A stretch of 24,651 nucleotides of DNA from Lentisphaerota bacterium (lineage in GTDB: Bacteria > Verrucomicrobiota > Kiritimatiellia > RFP12 > UBA3636), in assembly GCA_012511845.1 (NCBI GenBank), contig JAAZFF010000031.1:1-24651 (forward strand). Direction: 5' to 3'. The translations under genes and the position numbers were made by a program. The notes beneath the pieces are model-generated. The model worked only from the letters and a program-made list of their open reading frames with translations. It made no database searches and was not told the origin of the DNA. Shown piece after piece: positions 15,659 through 23,081 of the stretch; within the stretch, counting starts at the first letter, position 1; each line of letters starts with the position of its first letter.

Positions 15659-15713
15659 ATATGTGATACAGGTAAGTCGCTTTGAAATTTACGTAACTTT
15701 CTATCCATTGAGC

Positions 15714-16193
15714 CTAGCGCATAATAAAAAGGGAAGTGGCAGGTTCAGTCGCTTTTCCAGGAATCCAGGAGGGTTTTTCTTGAGGAATTGGCTTACTGTA
15801 ATTAAATTTATACAGACTTTTTATCATGGTTGTAAATTCCCTGCTGACAGCTACCTTTCGTGTTTGTGGTGTTTGGCTGCGCCCCGTATCAAGTCCTGAG
15901 ATAAATCCTATGATGCCGCCAAAAATCAGGCAGATGGAGGCAACAACGCAGATTGCTGTAAGTCCGAATGTTAAATCGTATGGATCTTTGCCGAATTTTT
16001 CACGTATTTCGAGCTCTTCACGTTCTGCCTCAAGGCGTTCGCGCTCTATTGCAATCCTTTCCTGTTGGAGCTTCAACTTCTCTACCTCGATACTTAGAGA
16101 AATGTTGGACGGCATATTGCTTTGTGTATCGCTTTTTGCCGCTTTCCATGTTTTTTCAGAATCTTCTGCTTCTTTGTTACTCTGGTTTGCCAT
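15714..16193 (-). CDS. Small coiled-coil, single-pass membrane protein of unknown function
   Basis: I do not recognise this 159-residue protein. Residues about 33-70 form a strongly charged helix rich in E, R, K and L (KLKLQQERIAIERERLEAER), a likely coiled coil. One hydrophobic segment follows (LTAICVVASICLIFGGIIGF, about residues 79-102), then a basic 55-residue tail. It is probably anchored in the inner membrane and oligomeric. The ATG at 16193 was preferred over one at 16268, because a good promoter (16202-16230) lies between them and would place the RNA start almost on the 16193 ATG. It is divergent from smc and 55 nt upstream of the GT2 gene. It stops with TAG. Confidence 0.65.
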   Translation of the reverse strand: MANQSNKEAEDSEKTWKAAKSDTQSNMPSNISLSIEVEKLKLQQERIAIERERLEAEREELEIREKFGKDPYDLTFGLTAICVVASICLIFGGIIGFISGLDTGRSQTPQTRKVAVSREFTTMIKSLYKFNYSKPIPQEKPSWIPGKATEPATSLFIMR

Positions 16194-16201
16194 TTGTGTG
16201 A

Positions 16202-16230
16202 AATATACCAAATTACACTTTGAGTGTCCA
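16202..16230 (-). promoter_or_regulatory. Sigma-70-like promoter giving a probable leaderless mRNA
   Basis: On the minus strand TGGACA (plus-strand TGTCCA, 16225-16230) and TATATT (plus-strand AATATA, 16202-16207) are separated by exactly 17 bp, and each is 5/6 of consensus. Only 8 nt separate the -10 from the ATG at 16191-16193, so transcription would begin at or next to the start codon. Confidence 0.55.
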
Positions 16231-16278
16231 TAAAAACGGGAAAATTGCACTTTATTTTTGATGCTCAAATATTTGCGT

Positions 16279-16308
16279 TTGCTTTAAAAAAGCAATACAT
16301 GATATAAT
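16279..16308 (+). promoter_or_regulatory. smc: Extended -10 promoter for smc
   Basis: A perfect TATAAT at 16303-16308 is preceded by TGA, giving the extended -10 form TGNTATAAT. TTGCTT at 16279-16284 is 18 bp upstream. The start site near 16315 would give a leader of about 40 nt before the smc GTG. The short palindrome GCTTT-AAA-AAAGC (16281-16293) overlaps the -35 and spacer and might be a binding site. Confidence 0.6.
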
Positions 16309-16354
16309 TAACGGCTGTTTTTATTATTATTTTGTATATACGGACTTTTACTGC

Positions 16355-19300
16355 GTGTACCTACAGTCACTAGAAATCATTGGCTTTAAAAGTTTTGCCA
16401 GAAAGACCAGACTCGTTTTTGAGCCCGGCATAACTGCGATAGTTGGTCCAAACGGTTGCGGAAAAAGCAATTTGTCTGATGCTATCAGATGGGTTCTCGG
16501 TGAACAGCGCCCGACCTCACTGCGCAGCTCTGTCATGACAGATGTTATTTTCAACGGTACTGAGCAGCACAAGCCTTTAAGCATGACAGAAGTTTCGATA
16601 ACTTTTGCAGACTGCGAGAAGGAACTTGGAACGGAATACAACGAGGTCACAATATCGAGACGTGTTTTCAGGTCGGGAGAGGGTCAGTATTTTATAAATA
16701 AGACGCCATGTCGCCTTCGTGATATCCAGCGACTGTTTATGGGTACGGGGATAGGGACGACATCTTACTCAATAATGGCTCAGGGGCAGATTGATGCGGT
16801 ACTTTCGTCAAGACCGGAAGATAGACGTGCTATATTCGAGGAGGCGGCGGGGATTACAAGATTCCGTGCTGATCGCAGAGAGGCGATGAGGAAACTCGAT
16901 CAGACGGAGGCTAATCTTTTGCGATTGAATGATGTAATCCGCGAATTGCATCGCCAGATTGGATCTTTGCAGCGCCAGGCAGGGAAGGCGCGGCGCTACA
17001 AGACACTCCAGGGTGAGTTACGTAAACTTGATCTGTTTGTCACATCCGAAAAGGTAAAATCCATACACAAAACAATTAAATCTCAGGTGGCAGAGATTGA
17101 GCACAGTAAACAAGAACTTGAGCGCTTGCGAGTTCAGGTGGAGGAAGGCGAAAAATCCAGTACAGAAGCCCGAGCCAGACTTATGGATTCGGAGCGCAGG
17201 ATAGGCGTTGCCATGGAGCAGGCAATGGAGGCTCAGGGAAAGTGTAACCAGGCTTCAGATGCTGTACGCAATAATAAACAGCGCATAGAAGAATACAACG
17301 CCTGGACAGGTAGGGATGAGGCGGAGATTTCAGAAACAAAGAGCGTTCGTATAGCACAGGAGGAGATCCTGCAGCAAATAGAGTCTCAGCTCATTGCATT
17401 TGAAAATGAGTTTGCTAAAGCTGACTCAGTTCTTTCTTCCATAAGAAATGAATTTGATGCGAAACAAGCAGACAGCACAAAAGCAAGAAATGAATTACAT
17501 CGTTTGCGGGAAGAGTCAATCAAAACTGAACGTCTTCATATATCCCTTCAAAATGAATTGACCAAAACTGAGGGTCGAACACGTGAAAATTTGCTCAGAA
17601 ATGAGCGACTCTCTTCAGAAAAATCGGGCTTTGAAGTTCTGGTCAGAGACCTGGAAACAAGACTCAGCGAAGTAGAGGCTGAGGTCGCATCACTGGACTC
17701 TGCTGTAAGCAAGAGCCAGGAATCCTTTATTGCACTGGAGAAGGAAACGGAGCAATTGCGCTCATCTCTTAACAAGAGTGTCCAGAAAAGCTCGGAAATT
17801 CAATCCCGCATAGCTGCACATAAAGCCAAAATTCAAATCCTTGATGACTCCCTGAAACAGAGTAAAAAGCAGTCAGGAGCATCATTGGTTACAGATGTAT
17901 CTAACCCGCTTAAACTGTCAGATAACGCAGTATTAGGACATATTGCAAAGCAGTTCAAGGCGCCAAAATCGCATCGTGTAGCTTTGGAGGCGGTGTTGCG
18001 GGCATGGTTGGATACTATTGCTGTGCGTACTCGGGCTGATGCCCAGGCAGCAGTGAAGGCTCTGCAGGCAATGGGGAAGAAGGTAGGGGTAAGTCTCTTT
18101 GCAGCAGATGGTAACGAAGGAGTTTCAGAAAACAGCAACCTGGGGTTTCCCAGGCTTATTGATGCTATTGAATGCAAAGCTGATTTCAGGGAAACTGCCG
18201 AAAATCTGCTGGGCAATGTCTATATAGTTGATTCTCTGGATGTTATTCCATCGCCGTTTCCTTCAGGCTGTGCTTTTGTCACCCTTTCCGGTATAGCAGA
18301 ATTTCACAATGGAATGGTGGAATTGCGCTCCAGAGAGGAGGCTGCTGAAAGTCCGCTGTCACGCTACATGATGGTAGAAGATGCCCGTGCTGAGTTGGCT
18401 GCCGCCGAGGCAGATTTGGCTGCTGAAAAATCAATTGCAGAAAATCTTGGACAAGAAATAGATAAATTTTCACTTGCTGCACGCAATGCCCGTGAACAAC
18501 TGGACAAGAACCGGAAGTTAATGGCGCAAAAGGAGGGTGAGCGTAATACGATAAGTTCTGACTTTGAAAGAGCAAAGAGAAATCTTTTAAACACGACGAG
18601 CCAGCTGGAAAATCTTCTGCAATCCACTGAAGCGACGACGAATCAAAGCAAGGACTTGATGTCGCGAATAGATGGAATGGGAGACAGCCGCAAAAGGCTT
18701 TCTGATGCGGTAGAAGCGGCAGAGAAGAGTGTTCGCGATGCAGAAGCAAGGTTCCTGGAGGCTCAGGCAGCTCTTACGGAAGCCCGTATTTCCCAGACAT
18801 CGATTAGTCATCGCGTTGAAACAGCACGGACTCAAAAAGAAACGATAAAAACCAGGATTGATGAACTGGAACGGATGATAAAAACTCGTGATGCAGGCAT
18901 CAAGTCATACGGAGAAGGTATCATTCGTCTGAAATCTGAAAATGAAAAACTTGAAAAAAATCTTGTAGAACTCGAAGCTGAGGTGCTGAGGCATAAAACT
19001 GCTGTTGATAAACTGCGTGCGGAGCGTGAGCAGAACTCCGGGGCTGTGGAGGATTCAGAAAAAACCTTGCACGTACATCGAAAAATGCTGGATGAGGCGG
19101 GGGACAAATATAACCGTATTGAGCTGTCTCACGTAGAGACAAAAATGAGGTTGCAGAATATTCAAGATCGTCTGATGACTGATTGGCATATATCCATCGA
19201 GCAGCTGGCTTCCGAACCTGTGCCCGATTGGGGAAGTGATGGAGAGCCTGAGCTGGGTGCGGCTGAAGAGCGCATATCTGAAATAAGGGCGAGAATGGAG

Positions 19301-19990
19301 TCAATGGGTCCCGTTAACCTTGTAGCGATAGAGGAATACCAGGAAATTGAAGAACGGCATGCGTTTCTTACAGCGCAGGAAGAGGACCTTACAAACGGGA
19401 GAGCAAAACTTCTGGAACTCATAAAAGATATAGATCGCCAGTCGAGTGAACTTTTCAATGAAACTTTTGAAAAGGCAAAAACAAACTTCCAGACAATGTT
19501 CGAACGCCTTTTCAATGGCGGTACAGCTGAATTGAAGTTGCTGGATGATGATCTTCTTGAGAGCGGCATAGATATCATCGCTCGTCCTCCCGGCAAGAAA
19601 CAGCAGAGTATAGCATTGCTGTCGGGTGGTGAGCGGGCTCTTACTGCCATATCACTCCTTTTTGCCATATATATGATACGGCCGAGTCCTTTTGCAATGC
19701 TTGATGAAATTGATGCCTCCTTGGATGACTCCAACATAGGGCGTTTTGTAGGAGTTTTAAACGACTTCCTCGATCAGTCACAGTTCATAATTATAACTCA
19801 TAATCAGCATACAATTGCAGGTGCTGATATAGTTTATGGTGTAACTCAGGAAGAACATGGAATTTCAAAAATCATATCGATGCGCCTTAAAAGGATGGGC
19901 ATTGATGAACCTGCAGAAGAAGAGTTCCCTGAAATCAATTCACCCCCGCCTCCAAGTAAAAGGAAGATGAAAAATCATGAGTCTGTTTGA
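16355..19990 (+). CDS. smc: Chromosome segregation protein SMC
   Basis: The 1211-residue SMC ATPase organises and segregates the chromosome with ScpA/ScpB, which are not in this window. The N-terminal head starts with MYLQSLEIIGFKSFARKTRL and the Walker A GPNGCGKS (31-38). Long coiled coils flank a hinge at about 505-650 (AVLGHIAKQFKAPKSHRVAL, AQAAVKALQAMGKK). The C-terminal head has the ABC signature LSGGERALTA (about 1089) and the Walker B MLDEIDASLDD (about 1114). A short proline-rich, basic tail ends the protein. The start is GTG without a Shine-Dalgarno; the canonical N-terminal YLQSLEIIGFKSF supports it. The last 14 nt overlap the next gene. Confidence 0.96.
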   Translation: MYLQSLEIIGFKSFARKTRLVFEPGITAIVGPNGCGKSNLSDAIRWVLGEQRPTSLRSSVMTDVIFNGTEQHKPLSMTEVSITFADCEKELGTEYNEVTISRRVFRSGEGQYFINKTPCRLRDIQRLFMGTGIGTTSYSIMAQGQIDAVLSSRPEDRRAIFEEAAGITRFRADRREAMRKLDQTEANLLRLNDVIRELHRQIGSLQRQAGKARRYKTLQGELRKLDLFVTSEKVKSIHKTIKSQVAEIEHSKQELERLRVQVEEGEKSSTEARARLMDSERRIGVAMEQAMEAQGKCNQASDAVRNNKQRIEEYNAWTGRDEAEISETKSVRIAQEEILQQIESQLIAFENEFAKADSVLSSIRNEFDAKQADSTKARNELHRLREESIKTERLHISLQNELTKTEGRTRENLLRNERLSSEKSGFEVLVRDLETRLSEVEAEVASLDSAVSKSQESFIALEKETEQLRSSLNKSVQKSSEIQSRIAAHKAKIQILDDSLKQSKKQSGASLVTDVSNPLKLSDNAVLGHIAKQFKAPKSHRVALEAVLRAWLDTIAVRTRADAQAAVKALQAMGKKVGVSLFAADGNEGVSENSNLGFPRLIDAIECKADFRETAENLLGNVYIVDSLDVIPSPFPSGCAFVTLSGIAEFHNGMVELRSREEAAESPLSRYMMVEDARAELAAAEADLAAEKSIAENLGQEIDKFSLAARNAREQLDKNRKLMAQKEGERNTISSDFERAKRNLLNTTSQLENLLQSTEATTNQSKDLMSRIDGMGDSRKRLSDAVEAAEKSVRDAEARFLEAQAALTEARISQTSISHRVETARTQKETIKTRIDELERMIKTRDAGIKSYGEGIIRLKSENEKLEKNLVELEAEVLRHKTAVDKLRAEREQNSGAVEDSEKTLHVHRKMLDEAGDKYNRIELSHVETKMRLQNIQDRLMTDWHISIEQLASEPVPDWGSDGEPELGAAEERISEIRARMESMGPVNLVAIEEYQEIEERHAFLTAQEEDLTNGRAKLLELIKDIDRQSSELFNETFEKAKTNFQTMFERLFNGGTAELKLLDDDLLESGIDIIARPPGKKQQSIALLSGGERALTAISLLFAIYMIRPSPFAMLDEIDASLDDSNIGRFVGVLNDFLDQSQFIIITHNQHTIAGADIVYGVTQEEHGISKIISMRLKRMGIDEPAEEEFPEINSPPPPSKRKMKNHESV

Positions 19991-20255
19991 AATAGGTATG
20001 TTGGTTTGTTTCGGATTAAGCTGGCCGACCTCCATCTACAAAAGCTTCCGAACAAAGAAAGTTTCCGGTAAGAGCCCGCTGTTTCTCGGCATTATCTGCA
20101 TCGGTTACGTTTTTGGTATTCTCAACAAAATGAAGTATCCGATGATAATTGACGGTGTTGAGAAAATCGATCCCGTCATCTGGTTTTACGTATGCATTCT
20201 AGTGCTTGTACTTTTCGATCTGTTTCTATATTCCCTTTATGCAAAAAATGATTAA
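19977..20255 (+). CDS. Small SemiSWEET/PQ-loop-like membrane protein
   Basis: A 92-residue integral membrane protein with three predicted helices, about residues 2-20, 33-52 and 66-88. The SWPTSIYKSFRTKKVSGKSP segment has the layout of a PQ-loop motif, with PT in place of PQ, followed by the usual K..S..GKS. One triple-helix unit of this size is what SemiSWEET sugar transporters have, and they work as dimers. Whether this one carries sugars is not known. AAGGAAG lies about 10 nt before the ATG. It overlaps the end of smc by 14 nt, so it is probably translated from the smc mRNA. Similar short orphans are common in bacteria, usually annotated as hypothetical. Confidence 0.7.
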   Translation: MSLFEIGMLVCFGLSWPTSIYKSFRTKKVSGKSPLFLGIICIGYVFGILNKMKYPMIIDGVEKIDPVIWFYVCILVLVLFDLFLYSLYAKND

Positions 20256-20263
20256 ACTGTAAT

Positions 20264-20289
20264 TGTGGCAGAGTCTATACCCTGCCACA
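20264..20289 (+). promoter_or_regulatory. 8-bp hairpin between the PQ-loop gene and ispE
   Basis: TGTGGCAG (20264-20271) and CTGCCACA (20282-20289) pair perfectly around a 10-nt loop. No T-run follows, so it is not a simple terminator. It ends just before the AAGGA at 20293-20297 and could affect ispE translation or mRNA processing. Confidence 0.4.
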
Positions 20290-20312
20290 TATAAGGACCT
20301 ACCGAACTAGCC

Positions 20313-21275
20313 ATGAAACCCCTTGAACTGGTACAGCAAGTAACTACCGCCACGAAGGTCGTTGTAAATTCACCGGGAAAGATAAACCTGACACTTGAAG
20401 TGTTGTTTAAGCGTCCTGATAACTTCCATGAGATTCGTAGTGTTCTTTTGCCTGTTTCTTTATATGATACTGTTGAAGTGTCACCTCGCAACGACGGAGT
20501 CATTACATGTTATACAGTTGGAGAAGGTGTTGATGTAAGTTGCTTTGACACCATGTCTTGCGGGAGAAACCTGGCAACGAGAGCGGCAAAGCTGATGCAG
20601 CAATTATGCGATGTTTCGGAGGGTTGCGATATCAAAATTACGAAACGCATTCCGATAGGGGCTGGTATGGCAGGAGGAAGTGCCGATGCTGTCGGCACAA
20701 TGCATGCATTGCGTGAAATGTGGGCACCTGATCTTACTTTATTTGACATGATAGAGGCGGCTTCATTGATTGGCTCAGATATTCCGGCTCTTCTCCATGG
20801 CGATGCCGTGCTCATGGAGGGGAAACGGGAACGCATCGCAGGTATAGAAATGCCCTATAATCCGGCTTCGGAGCCCATCTGGCTTGTCATAGTTTTCCCC
20901 GGATTTTCAGTCTGTACTAAAGAAATTTACGAAAATTGTCGTCCGGGCTTGACATGTGCAGATGATTTATGCAAGAATGCTATTTCTTCCGTACGCAACG
21001 GCGATGTGCGGGCGGCATGCTCCTGGGTCTTTAACGGGCTTCAGGACACCGTTTTCAAACTTTATCCTGAAGCTGAGCGCTTTTGCCTGGCGCTGAGAAA
21101 GGGTGGAGCTATGTCTTCGCTGCTTTCAGGAAACGGTTCAGCGGTGTTTGGGCTTGCAGAGAACATGGAACATGCGCTTGCAATTCAACGTAGCTTACCG
21201 GAGAATGTGTGGAGTAGAGTTGTATCGACACTGCCCGATGGTGTAACGGCAGCACACGGGCCTTTGACGCCCTGA
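20313..21275 (+). CDS. ispE: 4-diphosphocytidyl-2-C-methyl-D-erythritol kinase
   Basis: A GHMP kinase that phosphorylates CDP-methylerythritol in the MEP pathway to isoprenoids. The 320 residues show NSPGKINLTLEVL near the N-terminus, DNFHEIRS (family form DGYHxI), the ATP-binding loop PIGAGMAGGSADA, GSDIPALLHGDAV, and the C-terminal GGAMSSLLSGNGSAVFGL. The start codon has AAGGA 15 nt upstream, rather far. The striking feature is the 3' end. The last 14 codons (LPDGVTAAHGPLTP) and the TGA are encoded by the first 44 nt of the tRNA-Gln gene, so the protein's tail is tRNA-derived. The conserved GHMP fold appears complete before that, near WSRVVSTL. Assignment is firm; whether the tail matters is unknown. 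Confidence 0.93.
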   Translation: MKPLELVQQVTTATKVVVNSPGKINLTLEVLFKRPDNFHEIRSVLLPVSLYDTVEVSPRNDGVITCYTVGEGVDVSCFDTMSCGRNLATRAAKLMQQLCDVSEGCDIKITKRIPIGAGMAGGSADAVGTMHALREMWAPDLTLFDMIEAASLIGSDIPALLHGDAVLMEGKRERIAGIEMPYNPASEPIWLVIVFPGFSVCTKEIYENCRPGLTCADDLCKNAISSVRNGDVRAACSWVFNGLQDTVFKLYPEAERFCLALRKGGAMSSLLSGNGSAVFGLAENMEHALAIQRSLPENVWSRVVSTLPDGVTAAHGPLTP

Positions 21276-21305
21276 GTCATGGTTCAAATCCATGTCGGGC
21301 AACCA
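21232..21305 (+). tRNA. tRNA-Gln (anticodon TTG)
   Basis: A complete cloverleaf can be drawn. The acceptor TGCCCGA pairs perfectly with TCGGGCA. The D-arm region GTGTAACGGCAGCAC follows. The anticodon stem CGGGC/GCCCT has one C-U mismatch at its outer pair, the loop CTTTGAC carries anticodon TTG (21264-21266), and the variable loop is 4 nt. The T-arm is CATGG-TTCAAAT-CCATG, the discriminator is A, and CCA (21303-21305) is encoded. The first 44 nt lie inside the end of ispE on the same strand. No dedicated promoter is evident upstream. With GatCAB encoded in the same window, this tRNA is a likely substrate of that amidotransferase. Confidence 0.93.
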
Positions 21306-21380
21306 TTTTTAAACTTACACCAAGCAACCTGCTCCAACCATTTTCTCCGGAAACGGCAAACACTATAACTAATCATCAAT

Positions 21381-22310
21381 GTGAAAATTTTCTCAGGCAC
21401 AGCCAACCCGCAGTTAGCGGCGAGCATCTGTTCGTATTTAGGAACGGAATTGGGTCCGATGGATATTGTCAATTTCCCGGATGGGGAGACATTTGTCAAA
21501 ATTCAGGACAGTGTGCGTGGTGATGACTGTTTTGTAATACAATCCATTTGCGGCAAGCCGAATGATATGCTTATGGAGCTGCTGATTGTTATTGATGCGA
21601 TGGTGCGTTCATCTGCTGCACGCATTACAGCAGTTTTACCTGTTTACGGTTATGCCAGGCAGGATCGAAAGGATCAGCCGCGCGTTCCAATAACAGCCAA
21701 ATTAGTTGCAAACCTGTTGGTGGCAGCCGGAGTGGATCGCGTTCTGACTATGGATTTGCATGCTGCTCAAATAGTAGGTTATTTTGATATACCGGTTGAT
21801 CACCTGCATGCCTCGCCTGTGATAGTGCGATATCTGCGAGAGAAAAATCTTGATAATCTGGTTATTGTTGCACCGGATACTGGCAGCGTTAAAACGGCTT
21901 ACAGTTATTCACGTATCTTTGAATGCGGCTTGGCAATTACAGCGAAGCAGCGAAAATGTGCTGAAGATGTGGAGGCGTATTCTTTGGTGGGTGATGTTGA
22001 AGGTAGCGATGTAGTGATGATCGATGATCTTACGAGTACTTGCGGCACTCTGGCTTCTGCAGCCGCCCTGGTCAAGCAGCATGGTGCCCGCAATATTTAT
22101 GCGGCAGTGACGCATGGTTTTCTTAATGAAAAAGGTATAGAACGTCTTAAAAAATCTGATATTTCAGAATTAATCGTTACCGATACAGTTCCACAGGGCT
22201 GGTATGATGATTCGCTTCCGATTACCGTGCTTTCTGTAGCCGAGCTTTTCGGGGAGGCAATAAGACGTATCCACAACAACCAGTCAGTAAGTTCACTTTT
22301 TAGAATGTAA
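21381..22310 (+). CDS. prs: Ribose-phosphate pyrophosphokinase
   Basis: Prs makes PRPP from ribose-5-phosphate and ATP, for purine, pyrimidine, His, Trp and NAD synthesis. The 309 residues match the bacterial family: FSGTANPQLAASI, NFPDGETFVKI, the catalytic flexible loop YARQDRKDQPRVPITAKLVA, MDLHAAQIVGYFDIPVDHL, and the PRPP-binding motif IDDLTSTCGTL. That motif usually reads DDMIDTGGT or DDMISTGGT; here LTSTC replaces MIDTG, a mild departure that keeps the acidic pair. The start is GTG with no Shine-Dalgarno; the family-typical KIFSGTANP N-terminus supports it. It follows tRNA-Gln by 75 nt and precedes rplY, a common pairing in bacteria. Confidence 0.94.
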   Translation: MKIFSGTANPQLAASICSYLGTELGPMDIVNFPDGETFVKIQDSVRGDDCFVIQSICGKPNDMLMELLIVIDAMVRSSAARITAVLPVYGYARQDRKDQPRVPITAKLVANLLVAAGVDRVLTMDLHAAQIVGYFDIPVDHLHASPVIVRYLREKNLDNLVIVAPDTGSVKTAYSYSRIFECGLAITAKQRKCAEDVEAYSLVGDVEGSDVVMIDDLTSTCGTLASAAALVKQHGARNIYAAVTHGFLNEKGIERLKKSDISELIVTDTVPQGWYDDSLPITVLSVAELFGEAIRRIHNNQSVSSLFRM

Positions 22311-22348
22311 CATAATACCCCGGAGTGGGGCAGGAGACAAAGAGAGAC

Positions 22349-23017
22349 ATGTCAACAGAAGTAAAAATTAATGCAGAACCACGTACATGCAGCGGTTCCA
22401 CAGCAGCCAGAAGATTACGAAGAGCAGGTATCATACCTGCAGTATTGGCAAAAATTGATGGCACCACAGAATTGATTCAATTGAATTCTCGTGAATTTGA
22501 GCAAGTTATGAGCGGATACGGCGACGCACAGATAATGGTTTCAATAACCGTTGATGGTGACAAGCGTCTTGCCCTTTTACGTGAAATCCAGCGCAATGAT
22601 CTGACCGGACGTATTTCGCATGCAGATTTCAGCATGGTCGATACGTCAACCAAGTTGCGTCTGCAGATTCAAGTTCTTCTTACCGGTGAACCCGAAGGGG
22701 TAAGGCTTGAGAATGGCGTTCTCGAGCAGCAACTGCGGCAAATAGAGATAGAGTGTCTGCCTTCTGATGCCATTGAGAGCACAACTATAGATACGTCCGA
22801 CCTGAAGCTCGGTGATGATATAACCGTAGCCGCCTTGGATCTCGGACCGGACATTGATATAATTACTCCGGCAGAAACAGTCATTTGTAATGTGGCAATG
22901 GTAGTTGAAGAAGTTGAAGAGGAAGAGGTAGAAGAGGACGGTGAAGCTGAAGATGCACAGCCTGAACTCAGCGTCCAAAAAGGCAAGTCTGATGACGAAG
23001 ATTCCGGAGATGCCTGA
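22349..23017 (+). CDS. rplY: Large-subunit ribosomal protein bL25, CTC/TL5 long form
   Basis: A 222-residue CTC-type bL25, which binds 5S rRNA in the large subunit. The N-terminal 5S-binding domain covers about residues 1-92, with STAARRLRRAGIIPAVLAK and REIQRNDLTGRISHADF. The C-terminal beta domain covers about 95-185 (GEPEGVRLENGVLEQQLRQI, then IECLPSDAIESTTIDTSDL). A highly acidic tail (VEEVEEEEVEEDGEAED) follows. The ATG at 22349 was chosen over an in-frame GTG at 22325, because AGGAG at 22332-22336 lies upstream of it and the protein then begins with the usual short leader. It sits between prs and pth, the normal neighbourhood for CTC genes. Confidence 0.92.
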   Translation: MSTEVKINAEPRTCSGSTAARRLRRAGIIPAVLAKIDGTTELIQLNSREFEQVMSGYGDAQIMVSITVDGDKRLALLREIQRNDLTGRISHADFSMVDTSTKLRLQIQVLLTGEPEGVRLENGVLEQQLRQIEIECLPSDAIESTTIDTSDLKLGDDITVAALDLGPDIDIITPAETVICNVAMVVEEVEEEEVEEDGEAEDAQPELSVQKGKSDDEDSGDA

Positions 23018-23081
23018 GGATAAAGGACCAGTGCGAAACTTGTAGCCAACAGCTGATTTGCGTAAGTAACCGTACACTGAA

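Noticed and set aside
15826..16233. A 135-codon plus-strand frame rich in Ser and Arg
   Set aside because: It is the complement of the coiled-coil membrane gene; its composition follows from the Glu/Arg-rich helix on the other strand.
17833..18749. Long minus-strand frames within smc
   Set aside because: They are shadows of the smc hinge and coiled-coil coding sequence, with no independent signal.
21180..21231. A dedicated promoter for tRNA-Gln inside ispE
   Set aside because: No pair of boxes with acceptable match and spacing was found; the tRNA may depend on read-through from upstream.
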